46,980 nt of DNA from Colimorpha_A sp964630635 (GTDB taxonomy: Bacteria > Bacillota > Clostridia > Oscillospirales > CAG-272): contig CAZVVM010000003.1 of assembly GCA_964630635.1 (NCBI GenBank), positions 1 through 46,980 of the forward strand, in the 5' to 3' direction. The first letter of the stretch is position 1. Every line of letters begins with the position of its first letter. Shown here in pieces: positions 32,340 through 41,532 of this stretch. The position numbers and the translations under genes were made by a program. The notes beneath the pieces are model-generated. The model was given only the letters and a program-made list of their open reading frames with translations, searched no databases and was not told where the DNA came from.

Positions 32340-32348
32340 ATTATACCA
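32340..32348 (-). promoter_or_regulatory. Extended -10 promoter of rimM operon
   Basis: Minus-strand TGGTATAAT, that is, TATAAT with the TGn extension. The -35 region is poor. It lies about 30 bases upstream of the rimM ATG. Confidence 0.6.
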
Positions 32349-32447
32349 CTTACGGCAATAGCGTTTATGAATAAACTGTAAACATTTTCCTGCGCAGAAT
32401 CAATGTGAAAAACTTTGGTTTTTTACAAAATAATTCAACCGATGTTA

Positions 32448-32476
32448 TTGACTTAATATGAAATATAAGGTAAAAT
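32448..32476 (+). promoter_or_regulatory. Promoter of the GH2 beta-galactosidase gene
   Basis: TTGACT (32448-32453), a 17-base spacer and TAAAAT (32471-32476), about 40 bases before the ATG. An AT-rich inverted repeat (32405-32413 with 32418-32426) lies about 20 bases upstream of the -35 box and could bind a regulator. The remainder of the 210-base gap holds only the opposing rimM promoter. Confidence 0.72.
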
Positions 32477-32519
32477 AACCGTAGGCGATGCCGCAATTAC
32501 TTGTAAAGGAAGAAACATC

Positions 32520-35357
32520 ATGCGCTTCTACGAAAACATTGCAAATATTCACGTAAATACCGAGCCGCCGCGCGCTCATTATTTCCCATATGACACTCTT
32601 GAGAAGGCACTCGCGGGTGACAAGACCGCGTCGAAATTCTTTAAGTCCCTTAACGGCGAATGGGATTTCGCTTACTTCTCCCGTGACATCGACGTTCCCG
32701 CAGAAATCTGCAGCTGGGATAAAATTGACGTGCCGTCCTGCTGGCAGGCAAGAGGTTATGAGCACGCGCATTATACCAATATAAACTACCCCTATCCCGT
32801 TGATCCTCCATTCGTTCCCGACGATAATCCCGTCGGTGTTTACAGAAGAACCGTAAGCGTTACCGCAGAGGAAGCGGGCAGGGAAAACTATATCGTTTTC
32901 GAGGGCGTTGCTCCTTGCGTTGAGCTTTTTGTAAACGGAGACCGCGTCGGCTTTTCGACAGTTACTCATTCAACCTCTGAATTTAAGGTGAAGCTTAACG
33001 AGGGCGAAAACGTGATCCTTTGTAAGGTCTATAAGTGGTGCGTCGGAAGCTATATCGAGGACCAGGACTTCTTCCGCTTCAACGGAATTTTCCGTGACGT
33101 TTACATTCTCTCCCGTCCGACTGGACACGTTTTTGACGTGACGGTGAATTACGACGATAAGAACATAAGCTGCGATCATCCCTTTAGCGTATACGACGCT
33201 GAAAATAACGTCGCAAATCCCTTTAAGCCGATTCTCTGGAATGCTGAAAACCCGTATCTTTATACCGTGATCGTAGAAGAATCAGGCGAGTATATTCCTT
33301 TTAAGGTAGGTATGCGTACGCAGAGTATTTCCGAGAACGGCGAGCTTCTTATCAACGGCGTAAGCGTTAAGCTCAAGGGCGTAAACCACCACGATACTCA
33401 TCCCTATAACGGTTACTCGATGACCGAAGAGGATATGATCCTTGATCTTAAAAAGATGAAGGAACTCAATATCAACTGCATCAGAACCTCTCACTATCCG
33501 CCGCAGGCGCGTTTTATCGAGCTTTGCGACGAAATGGGCTTCTATGTAGTTGACGAAGCAGATATGGAAACGCACGGCTTCGTATGCAGATCCGCAAAGT
33601 ACGGATATAACTGGGACAAGATGGATGAGATCTGGCCCTGTAACAATCCTGAATGGAAGGAAATGCACATTGACCGCGTAAGACGCCTATATCAGCGCGA
33701 CAAGAACCATACCTGCGTAACGATGTGGAGCTTGGGTAACGAGTCGAATTACGGCCCGAATATCGCCGCTATGAGTGACGAGCTTCGTGTGATGATGAAG
33801 GACGCGTCGATCGTTCGTCCCATTCACTACGAGAGCGCATTTATCAACAACAAGGAAGACAAGGACCCCGATACCGTTGACGTTGTCAGCCGTATGTACT
33901 GGACGATAAATAAGTATACTGATCCCGGTATGCACGATATGATCTCTTATCTCAATGCTACCGACGATAAGCGCCCTATGTTCCTTTGCGAATACTGTCA
34001 CGCAATGGGTAACGGCCCCGGAGACCTCTACGACTATTGGAACGAGATCTATGCGCGCCCGAATTTCATCGGCGGATGTATCTGGGAGTGGGCAGACCAC
34101 GTTGCTCTTCGTAGCGACGGACACCTCTGCTACGGCGGTGACTTCGGCGAGGAAACGCACGACGGAAACTTCTGCTGTGACGGTCTTGTACTCAACGACC
34201 GTTCCTTCAAGGCGGGCTCTTATGAAGCAAAGGCGGCATATCAGCCCCTCGCAGCAGAGTGGAAGGACGGCGTTCTTACCGTACTTAACCGCTATGACTT
34301 CACGTCCTTTGGCGCGTATAAATTTACGTACGAATATACCGTTGACGGTAAAGTCGTAAAGAGCGGCGAGCTTTCGCTTGATACCGCACCTCACGCGACC
34401 GAGAATATCGATCTTCCTCTCGAAGCGGTCGACTGCAAGCTCGGCGCATATCTTAACGTCTATATGAATAACGCCGACGGATATGAGGTTGCATCTACTC
34501 AAATGACCGTTTGCGAAGGTAAGAACGAAGTAAAGCTTTGCGATTCTAAACCCGAGATAACCACCGATAACGAATTTGCATATATCAAGGGCAACGGCTT
34601 CGAATATAAATTCAATACTCACTACGGTTATATAGAAGACCTTGGCGGATATAACGCTTCGCCCATTAAGCTTACCGTTTGGAGAGCGCCTACCGATAAC
34701 GACAGAAATATCAAGAATCAGTGGTACTTTGAAAGATACAACAGTGTCAAGAATAAGGTCTATAATTGCTCCGTAGACGGCAACGTAATTACCGTTGACG
34801 CAGCTCTCGCTTCGATTTCGAGATCGCCCTTCTTAAAGTATCAGGTCAAGTATACCTTCCTCGGAGACGGCAGCGTCAAGGTTGAGCTTAACGGCGATTT
34901 CGATAAGACCGACAGACAATTCCTTCCTCGCCTCGGCTTCGAGTTCACAACAGCCGAAAAGGAATTTACTTATTTCGGCTACGGTCCTTATGAATCCTAC
35001 TGCGATATGCATAACGCATCCAAGCTCTGTATGTACGAAAGCACCGCTGAAAAGGAATACGTAGACTATATCAAGCCGCAGGAGCACGGAAACCACTTCG
35101 GCGTTAAGTACCTCAAGCTCGGTGCGTTTGAGTTCATACCCGACAGTACAATGGAATGTAACGTTTCGGAATACAGCACTCATGAGCTTTCGACAAAGTG
35201 GCATAACTTTGAGCTTGTCAAGAGCGGACTAACGAACGTCCGTATCGACTATAAGGTAAGCGGTATCGGTTCAAACAGCTGCGGTCCCGATCTCTTTGAG
35301 CAGTACCGTCTTAACGACGAAAAGATCAGCTTCGGCTTCGTAATGAAAAAGCTTTGA
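32520..35357 (+). CDS. Beta-galactosidase, glycoside hydrolase family 2
   Basis: 945 residues, LacZ-like. It has an N-terminal jelly-roll sugar-binding domain (WEN-type start ENIANIHVNTEPPRAH, DVPSCWQARGY), an immunoglobulin-like domain shorter than usual (about 200-265), and the TIM barrel from about 270. The acid/base is E408 in SLGNES and the nucleophile E491 in FLCEYCHAMGNG. Domain 5 (beta-galactosidase small chain) contains the segment WRAPTDND. There is no signal peptide, so it works inside the cell on lactose or similar beta-galactosides. No permease or regulator adjoins it. It is monocistronic, between its own promoter and a strong terminator. The second domain appears shortened relative to E. 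coli LacZ. Confidence 0.94.
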   Translation: MRFYENIANIHVNTEPPRAHYFPYDTLEKALAGDKTASKFFKSLNGEWDFAYFSRDIDVPAEICSWDKIDVPSCWQARGYEHAHYTNINYPYPVDPPFVPDDNPVGVYRRTVSVTAEEAGRENYIVFEGVAPCVELFVNGDRVGFSTVTHSTSEFKVKLNEGENVILCKVYKWCVGSYIEDQDFFRFNGIFRDVYILSRPTGHVFDVTVNYDDKNISCDHPFSVYDAENNVANPFKPILWNAENPYLYTVIVEESGEYIPFKVGMRTQSISENGELLINGVSVKLKGVNHHDTHPYNGYSMTEEDMILDLKKMKELNINCIRTSHYPPQARFIELCDEMGFYVVDEADMETHGFVCRSAKYGYNWDKMDEIWPCNNPEWKEMHIDRVRRLYQRDKNHTCVTMWSLGNESNYGPNIAAMSDELRVMMKDASIVRPIHYESAFINNKEDKDPDTVDVVSRMYWTINKYTDPGMHDMISYLNATDDKRPMFLCEYCHAMGNGPGDLYDYWNEIYARPNFIGGCIWEWADHVALRSDGHLCYGGDFGEETHDGNFCCDGLVLNDRSFKAGSYEAKAAYQPLAAEWKDGVLTVLNRYDFTSFGAYKFTYEYTVDGKVVKSGELSLDTAPHATENIDLPLEAVDCKLGAYLNVYMNNADGYEVASTQMTVCEGKNEVKLCDSKPEITTDNEFAYIKGNGFEYKFNTHYGYIEDLGGYNASPIKLTVWRAPTDNDRNIKNQWYFERYNSVKNKVYNCSVDGNVITVDAALASISRSPFLKYQVKYTFLGDGSVKVELNGDFDKTDRQFLPRLGFEFTTAEKEFTYFGYGPYESYCDMHNASKLCMYESTAEKEYVDYIKPQEHGNHFGVKYLKLGAFEFIPDSTMECNVSEYSTHELSTKWHNFELVKSGLTNVRIDYKVSGIGSNSCGPDLFEQYRLNDEKISFGFVMKKL

Positions 35358-35363
35358 TCTAAC

Positions 35364-35401
35364 AAAAATCCATCACAGACAACCGTCTGTGATGGATTTT
35401 T
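35364..35401. terminator. Bidirectional terminator after lacZ-like gene
   Basis: A perfect 17-bp stem (35364-35380 with 35385-35401) and the loop AACC, with flanking A and T runs. It separates the converging GH2 and amidohydrolase transcripts. Confidence 0.93.
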
Positions 35402-35419
35402 TATATGTTTTATAAAATC

Positions 35420-36313
35420 TTACAAGCCCAAAAGCTTTTCCGCATTCTGATATGCTATCTTCTTGAAGGTCGTTTCGCTGATCTTGCCTTGCTCCTTCCA
35501 GGATATGAGAAGACTGTCAAGATGAACGGGCATATATCTGCCCATAAGGTCGGTACCGAAATAGAGCCGATCCTCAAATTCGCTGAGGAAGCGGGGACCG
35601 TAGTTCGGGTCTCTGCTGATAGCGTTAAAGCAGGTTCCGTCGGAAAGATCACCGCAAAGGTTTTCGTACTTTCTAAATAGCTTCGGAACAGTACCTTCCT
35701 CGTCGATCGGGCCCTTATCGAAATTACAAACCTGATCGCCCCAGGGAGTCATAAACGCAGCTCTTGCGCCAACGGTTGAAAGCTTTGCGATCTCGCACCA
35801 GAAAACAGGACCGTGACCGAAGATCTTAAGCTTGGGGAAAGCCATAAGACAATACTCAAGCATGGGAAGTCCTACGTCGTCATAAACACCGAAATCGCCC
35901 TTTCTTTGAGCAGAGCCGTCGTATACTACGGGGAGACCAACCTGTTCAGCGGCTCTGAACAGATTCTGCATCAAGGGATTATCGAGATCCATTGTGCACA
36001 TTATCTCGCCAATACCCTTACAGCCGGCGTTCTTATAGTGTTCAAGTACCTCTTCGATCTTTGCAAAGGGAGAGTTTGTCATAACTCTCGGATCGACGTT
36101 ACAGTAGGGAACAAATCTGTCGGGGTAGGTTTCGCAGATCTCAATAACTTCCTCATTTGATTGAGGCAAATAGATCTCAGGGTTGATGATGGGAAGAATT
36201 ACAGCCATTTCAACCTTCATTTCATCATATCGAGCAATCAGCTCATCAGGTGTAGAGAAGGGAATATACGGGGGCTTTCTTCTGTAACAATGTGTGTGAA
36301 TATCAATAAACAT
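35420..36313 (-). CDS. Amidohydrolase-family metal enzyme (second member)
   Basis: 297 residues from the ATG at 36313, supported by GGAGG in CTTGGAGGTATAATATG. The longer frame upstream runs through an intergenic inverted repeat and is not conserved. Metal motifs are FIDIHTHCY (HxH), GIGEIMCT with an acidic residue, FGHGPVFW, and FGTDLMG at the C terminus. The fold is that of amidohydrolase_2; the substrate is unknown. It ends the cwlD-radA-radC row or may be separately transcribed; an inverted repeat stands in the 52-base gap before it. Confidence 0.85.
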   Translation of the reverse strand: MFIDIHTHCYRRKPPYIPFSTPDELIARYDEMKVEMAVILPIINPEIYLPQSNEEVIEICETYPDRFVPYCNVDPRVMTNSPFAKIEEVLEHYKNAGCKGIGEIMCTMDLDNPLMQNLFRAAEQVGLPVVYDGSAQRKGDFGVYDDVGLPMLEYCLMAFPKLKIFGHGPVFWCEIAKLSTVGARAAFMTPWGDQVCNFDKGPIDEEGTVPKLFRKYENLCGDLSDGTCFNAISRDPNYGPRFLSEFEDRLYFGTDLMGRYMPVHLDSLLISWKEQGKISETTFKKIAYQNAEKLLGL

Positions 36314-36365
36314 ATTATACCTCCAAGGTAGTTGTAATTGAGTCATTCGCTCAATATATGTTGCG

Positions 36366-37079
36366 TTATATGTAAGCTTCAATATCAAAAGATTTCTGAC
36401 CCGTCATAATTCCGACGTACGATACGCCGCCCACGACTATATGCTCAACGAGCGGAAGTCCAAGCTCACCGAATATCTTTCGGTAGTTAGAAGTAAAAGA
36501 TACGTCGGCAGCGGATGGAGTACAATTTCCGTCGGGATGATTATGAGCAACAACGAAGGACGCCGCGTTCTTTGAAAACGCCGCTTCGGCTATCTTTCTG
36601 ACAGAACCCTCTGTTCGATTTACAGTACCTTCACTGACGAGGAGTATATCAATCATCTCACATTTGTTGTTGAGAAGCACAGCGATCAGCTTTTCGTTTT
36701 TCTCGCCGATAAAGTAATTGACAAGATAATTACCGAGCTTATGAAGATCGGTAAAATCGGGATATCTTGTATCCTTGTCCATAAGATATGCACGGGATAA
36801 CTGCGGTATCAGCTTGATAAGAGTAGCAGCATTCTCACCTATACCGTTCACCTTGCATAGATCTCCGATCTCGGCATCGAACACCGCGGCAAGCGATCCA
36901 AACTTGTCAAGAAGCGCGTGCGCGAGATCATTCGTATCCTTTTGCGGAATTGCATAGAAAAGAAGAAGCTCAAGTATATTATGATCCTCAAAGGAACGAA
37001 GTCCTTCTTTCTGAAATCTCGCACGGAGGCGGGAACGATGATGCTTGTGAGGATTGTCCTTTTTATCAACTGTACTCAT
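36366..37079 (-). CDS. radC: RadC family JAB-domain protein
   Basis: 237 residues. N-terminal helix-hairpin-helix-like part (LDKFGSLAAVFDAEIGDLCKVNGIGENAATLIKLIP is the conserved region, about 66-103). A C-terminal MPN/JAB domain carries the metal motif HNHPDGNCTPSAADV (HxH-x7-S-x2-D). Despite the name, a role in repair is unproved in the family. The start overlaps the radA stop by four bases (ATGA). Confidence 0.94.
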   Translation of the reverse strand: MSTVDKKDNPHKHHRSRLRARFQKEGLRSFEDHNILELLLFYAIPQKDTNDLAHALLDKFGSLAAVFDAEIGDLCKVNGIGENAATLIKLIPQLSRAYLMDKDTRYPDFTDLHKLGNYLVNYFIGEKNEKLIAVLLNNKCEMIDILLVSEGTVNRTEGSVRKIAEAAFSKNAASFVVAHNHPDGNCTPSAADVSFTSNYRKIFGELGLPLVEHIVVGGVSYVGIMTGQKSFDIEAYI

Positions 37080-38452
37080 TTAAGTGCCACCGAAATTGCG
37101 TCGAATATCCCTTTGACGGGCTCGATCTTAATAGTGAATTTTGCGGGGTCAAGCTTTCCTTTACCGACGTTTCTCTCGGGAAGAATGACTCTTGAAAAGC
37201 CGAGACGCTCCGCCTCGCGGACTCTCTGCTCGGCAGCGGCAACTGCTCTGCATTCTCCCGCAAGACCAATTTCGCCGATCGCTATCATATCATCGGGGAG
37301 CGGCTTGTCCTTAATGCACGAAATCAGCGAAAGTGCCGTTGCAAGGTCAGCGGCAGGATCGCAAAGACGAAGACCGCCTATTACGTTAATATAAGCATCG
37401 TACGACGAGAAACGGAGTCCGAGACGCTTCTCCAAAACAGCGAGTAGCAGATAAAGGCGGTTATAATCAAAGCCGTTGGACGTTCTCTTCGGTGAGGGGA
37501 AAACCGTGGTAGAAGTAAGCGCCTGAATTTCGGCAATTAACGGGCGCGTACCCTCAATAACGCAGACGGCGCAGTTGCCGGATACGTTCTTCGGACGTCC
37601 CGCCATAAGTGCTTCGGATGGATTAGGCACTTCATTAAGCCCTTCAGACGTCATCTCAAAGACGCCGATCTCATTCGTAGATCCAAATCTGTTTTTTACC
37701 GAACGGATTATTCTGTACGCGTGATCGCGTTCGCCCTCAAAATGAAGAACGGCGTCAACCATATGCTCAAGCACCTTCGGACCTGCTATCCCTCCGTCCT
37801 TGTTTACGTGACCGACGAGGAATATCGAAATGCCCTCGTTTTTGGCAATTCCGATAAGGCGCGACGATGCCTCCTTGACCTGATTAACGGAACCGGGCAT
37901 AGAGGTTGAATTTTCCGAATAAATAGTCTGCACAGAATCTGCGATAACTATATCGGGATTCAGACGTGAAATCTCCTCAATAATTCTGTCAAGATTCGTT
38001 TCCGTCTGAATATAGAGATTATCCGAATGAATACCGAGTCGGTCAGCTCTCATTTTGAGCTGTGAAGGCGATTCCTCGCCCGATACGTAAAGAATTTTCT
38101 TTCCTTCGTCGGCAATAGTACCGCAAATCTGCATAAGAAGCGTCGATTTACCGATGCCGGGCTCGCCCGAGATCAAAACGACGGAGCCGCTTACGAGTCC
38201 GCCGCCGAGAACCCTGTCAAGCTCCTCGGTACCGGTCTTTATTCTCATATAATCGGGCGCTTCAAGCTTGTTAAGCTGAACTGCAGGCGTGCTCTTGCCG
38301 CTGTACGGAGCTGAAACACTTTTTGATTTCTTTTCATCTACGAGGACTTGCTCCTCAAGGGTGTTCCATTCCGAACAGGACGGGCATTTACCGAGCCATT
38401 TAGCGCTCTGATATCCGCATTCGGTGCAGACGTATACGCTTTTAGTCTTCAT
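37076..38452 (-). CDS. radA: DNA repair protein RadA (Sms)
   Basis: Helicase-like ATPase in recombination that promotes branch migration. 458 residues. The N-terminal C4 zinc finger is CTECGYQSAKWLGKCPSC. Walker A is GEPGIGKST, Walker B lies near DIVIADSVQT, and the RadA motif is KNRFGST followed by EIGVFEM. The C-terminal Lon-like domain is seen as LGLRFSSYDAYINVIGGL and GEIGLAGECRAV. It overlaps cwlD by 11 bases and radC by four. Confidence 0.97.
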   Translation of the reverse strand: MKTKSVYVCTECGYQSAKWLGKCPSCSEWNTLEEQVLVDEKKSKSVSAPYSGKSTPAVQLNKLEAPDYMRIKTGTEELDRVLGGGLVSGSVVLISGEPGIGKSTLLMQICGTIADEGKKILYVSGEESPSQLKMRADRLGIHSDNLYIQTETNLDRIIEEISRLNPDIVIADSVQTIYSENSTSMPGSVNQVKEASSRLIGIAKNEGISIFLVGHVNKDGGIAGPKVLEHMVDAVLHFEGERDHAYRIIRSVKNRFGSTNEIGVFEMTSEGLNEVPNPSEALMAGRPKNVSGNCAVCVIEGTRPLIAEIQALTSTTVFPSPKRTSNGFDYNRLYLLLAVLEKRLGLRFSSYDAYINVIGGLRLCDPAADLATALSLISCIKDKPLPDDMIAIGEIGLAGECRAVAAAEQRVREAERLGFSRVILPERNVGKGKLDPAKFTIKIEPVKGIFDAISVALK

Positions 38453-39173
38453 TTACTTGCCTTTCGAAAGAGTTTATAATAGCTGTAGCTATCGCGGATG
38501 AAAGCTTGACACGGTATTCGGGCGTGTCAAGAAGCTCCGCTTCGTTTGAATTTGACAGAAACCCGCACTCAACGAGTATTGCGGGCGATTGAATTTTGTG
38601 GAGCAGAAAAATGGTGCTGTCCGCCTTTTTGATCTTGCGGTCGTTATCGGGCTGTATAGACGCTTTAACAGTGTCCTGAACTGATTTTGCAAGGTTGAAG
38701 CTGTGACCGTTATTCGGCGAATAATAAACCTGTAACCCACTGTATTGTGAAGCGGTGAATTTATTCATATGAATACTGACGAAGGCAGCGTCAGCGTGCT
38801 CAACTGCTATTTCAAGCCGTCCCTTAAGATCCTGCATCTTGCGCGTTCCGCCGTCGGGATGAGTAAGCTCAACGTCGCAGTCACGCGTCATAATAACCTC
38901 GTAACCGAGAATGTGGAGCGTTTCGCGCATAGAAAGCGAAATATCAAGATTAAGTTGCTTTTCGTGCGTTCCCGTAACCGACGCCGCGCCTCCGTCCTTA
39001 CCGCCGTGACCGGCATCGAGAACGATTCTGCGCCGCTCGTCAACGCCCGTTTCAAGCTCTTCAAGAGGCGGGCAGAATGGAGCGAAAATGCTTCTTAAAA
39101 GCATAACGCATACGATAATTATCAACGACAAAATGAAATATACGGGAAGGCGCTCGCCTATTTTTCTTGCCAT
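38442..39173 (-). CDS. cwlD: N-acetylmuramoyl-L-alanine amidase (Amidase_3, CwlD-like)
   Basis: Cuts the amide bond between MurNAc and L-Ala of peptidoglycan. 243 residues. The N-terminal membrane anchor or signal (about 9-30) is followed by the amidase_3 domain. Zinc ligands are in VLDAGHGGKDGGA (His) and HEKQLNL (Glu), with VSIHMNKF (His) and the catalytic Glu in ILVECGFLSN. CwlD itself makes muramic lactam in spore cortex; this size and domain layout fit, but other amidases look alike. The start has GGAGG upstream. An AT-rich hairpin and a possible -10 box (TATAAT) lie in the 46-base gap before it. Confidence 0.92.
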   Translation of the reverse strand: MARKIGERLPVYFILSLIIIVCVMLLRSIFAPFCPPLEELETGVDERRRIVLDAGHGGKDGGAASVTGTHEKQLNLDISLSMRETLHILGYEVIMTRDCDVELTHPDGGTRKMQDLKGRLEIAVEHADAAFVSIHMNKFTASQYSGLQVYYSPNNGHSFNLAKSVQDTVKASIQPDNDRKIKKADSTIFLLHKIQSPAILVECGFLSNSNEAELLDTPEYRVKLSSAIATAIINSFERQVNED

Positions 39174-39219
39174 GATCCCTCCGAGATTTTTTTATCATTA
39201 TATTCGGAGAGAAGAAATC

Positions 39220-41475
39220 TTAATACATTCGTTTGCCCTTTTTCTTGATATTGAAAAGGACGTATACGAATGCTGCGGCACTGCTGATAAGACCGAGGAC
39301 GACAATGACCGTAATCAACACAAAGGGGGTGAGGTCCTTTTCATAATGGAGCTTGACCGATTGAACGTCGATAAATATCTGCTCGTCATTTGAAGTATCG
39401 GTACGAGCCCAAATTTTAATTCGAGCATTTGAGAGCTGCTTTCTCGTCAATCCGTGAACGGGGAATTTTAGAGTTACCCACTCGTTTGTGGTAACGGCAG
39501 ATGAGAACTTGAGAGTGGCTCTACCGCCTCTCGAATTACCGTCGATCATAAGAACGAAATCCGAATTTTTGCAGGAAGCGTTGACTCTTACCCTTACGGT
39601 AAGGTATTCTGCACCCGATAGACTTACAATGTCCTCAAGATTTATGCCTGCACCCATATGCTCAAACGGGGAAAGACGAAGGGAGGCAATTCTCATAAAC
39701 GTCGTTTTGCCTTCAGTCATCTGCTCAATATAATTAGTATTATCGGTCGGGTAAAAGTTATAAAGACTCTTTGAAAAATCGAAAAGGGTAGAAGTGTCAT
39801 ATCGACCTGCGGCAAGATTTGCAGACACGCTCGGGATAGTTAAAATAACTCTCGTTCTGGTTATAGTGTCTTTTATCAGCTCATCGTAATTTTTTACGGG
39901 AAGTCGGGAACAGATGCCCTTAATGACCTTTACGCTTTCGCTGTCAAAGCAGTCAACCGCCGCAAAGATGTCATAAATTTCTTTCTTGTCTTTTCTTTCA
40001 AGAGTGAGCTCGCTTGAAGAATAGAGACCGTAGTAAAGGTTAATTTCGTAATTGTGGTCGACGTGTCGGTGCCAGATGAACGCCTCAAGCGAAGGCAGAC
40101 GTGATGCGTTATAAAAAGCATAAGCGTAAGCAGCCGCCTGTGTTTTCTCGCTCTCTTCGCCGTAAACACCGCTTACACCGAATTCCGAGATCACGACCGA
40201 ACGAATCATTCCGTTGCAAAGCATATACTCCTGGTTCAGAAATTCGTGAAGAACGGGCAGGTTTTTCATTGTAAGATACTCGGTATCAAGCGTTTCGGTC
40301 GCCTTTTCGTCGAGCCAGAATTCCGTCATCTGCAAATCTGACGGATAAGGATTGACCGCAATACCGAAATTAACGTCGGGAATACGCTCCGCAACCTCTG
40401 TCAAGAGGTCTTTGGCACCAAACACACCGACAAGCTCGTTATCAATAGCGTTCCATACGTTCGAAACCGACGCGTAGACCTTCGCATTCGCATACGCACT
40501 TCTGACTGCAAGATCTGCAAATCGCAGATACGCCGCATATTCCTTTGCGTGTGAAGAAAGGTCGCTGATACCGCTATTGTGATTTTCGTAAGTGTTGTTT
40601 ACTTCATATCCGAGAATATAGCTTCCGCAGAAGCCGTATTTAGCATCGGAAAGGGAATATCTTTCGGCAATAAAATGCATAACTGCCGCAAACGTGCTTG
40701 CATTTTCAAACGTAGATACGTTCGGAGCGAAAATTGTGTTGCTTTCGCCCTTTGCTTCGGGGTAATAAAGATTCTCGTCTGCATTCGCGTCAAACGCGAG
40801 AATATAATTGATGTATACGTTTATTCCAGCGTCCGAAAGCGTTTTGATTCTGTAATCGAGAAGATCGAGCGCTTCATTGTCGACGAGGTATCTGTTATCA
40901 CCGAAAACGAAGGCAGTTGAGGTTTCTTCGCTGCTCGAAATCAACTCGTTAAGCTTAACGTGAACAACGGTCTGACCTACGCCGATAAGCTGCGCGTCGG
41001 CAATATACTGAACCTCAAGACCCTTCACGCTCGTTGCCTTAAAAAACGGTCTGTCATTGTGCGAAACGGCAGAGACGTTGTTAATATATCTGGCTTCTGT
41101 CAGAGCAGTGTATTCATTTGACGTTTTAACTGCAAGAACGTAGCCGTAAAGAACAGAGGAATGGTCGGTCGAATCGAATTCAAGCTCAAAAACCGCTTTC
41201 CCATTTTCGGCGTTCGCCTGCGAAATCGGTGCGGACGAGGTAACGTCCTCATTATCAGGCGTTACGCGGAAGAGGTAGTATGTGCCTACTGTTTCGGGCG
41301 TAAGCAGATAAGTGGCAACGAGTGACTTACCGTCCTCGCTCACTTTAATCGTTGAATCGTAAGTCGGTTCTTCCGGCTTTTCCGTTTCCTCAGTGTTTCC
41401 CGTTTCTTCCGCATATATCGGCGTAAACGGTACAAGACAAGCAAATATCAGTAAAAATGCGATAAATCGCTTCAT
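39220..41475 (-). CDS. Membrane-anchored surface protein with DUF5722 (glycosidase-like) domain
   Basis: 751 residues. A signal peptide (about 1-22, ending PIYA) is followed by a Thr/Glu-rich linker and an N-terminal beta domain (about 40-130). A TIM-barrel-like DUF5722 region follows (about 150-540; FVFGDNRYLVDNEALDLLDY, INVYINYILAF, ILGYEVNN, SVVISEFGVSG, FIWHRHVDHN). A galactose-binding-like beta domain (about 585-715) precedes a C-terminal membrane helix (about 720-745) with a KKKGKR tail. It should be anchored with the bulk outside the cell. The Glu in YEVNN and in SEFGV sit where barrel glycosidases keep their catalytic pair, but activity is unproved. Confidence 0.82.
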   Translation of the reverse strand: MKRFIAFLLIFACLVPFTPIYAEETGNTEETEKPEEPTYDSTIKVSEDGKSLVATYLLTPETVGTYYLFRVTPDNEDVTSSAPISQANAENGKAVFELEFDSTDHSSVLYGYVLAVKTSNEYTALTEARYINNVSAVSHNDRPFFKATSVKGLEVQYIADAQLIGVGQTVVHVKLNELISSSEETSTAFVFGDNRYLVDNEALDLLDYRIKTLSDAGINVYINYILAFDANADENLYYPEAKGESNTIFAPNVSTFENASTFAAVMHFIAERYSLSDAKYGFCGSYILGYEVNNTYENHNSGISDLSSHAKEYAAYLRFADLAVRSAYANAKVYASVSNVWNAIDNELVGVFGAKDLLTEVAERIPDVNFGIAVNPYPSDLQMTEFWLDEKATETLDTEYLTMKNLPVLHEFLNQEYMLCNGMIRSVVISEFGVSGVYGEESEKTQAAAYAYAFYNASRLPSLEAFIWHRHVDHNYEINLYYGLYSSSELTLERKDKKEIYDIFAAVDCFDSESVKVIKGICSRLPVKNYDELIKDTITRTRVILTIPSVSANLAAGRYDTSTLFDFSKSLYNFYPTDNTNYIEQMTEGKTTFMRIASLRLSPFEHMGAGINLEDIVSLSGAEYLTVRVRVNASCKNSDFVLMIDGNSRGGRATLKFSSAVTTNEWVTLKFPVHGLTRKQLSNARIKIWARTDTSNDEQIFIDVQSVKLHYEKDLTPFVLITVIVVLGLISSAAAFVYVLFNIKKKGKRMY

Positions 41476-41489
41476 TATATCCTCCGAAA

Positions 41490-41522
41490 AACGGAGCGAA
41501 AGATTGTGATCTTCGCTCCGTT
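41490..41522 (-). terminator. Terminator after tpiA
   Basis: A 14-bp stem with a single bulge (41490-41504 with 41509-41522) and the loop TGTG, followed on the minus strand by TTTTCGG. It ends 14 bases before the DUF5722 start codon. Confidence 0.85.
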
Positions 41523-41532
41523 ATTGTGGTAA

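Noticed and set aside
33687..34622. 311-residue minus-strand open frame inside the GH2 gene
   Set aside because: The GH2 catalytic motifs are encoded on the plus strand throughout this interval; this frame is a shadow.
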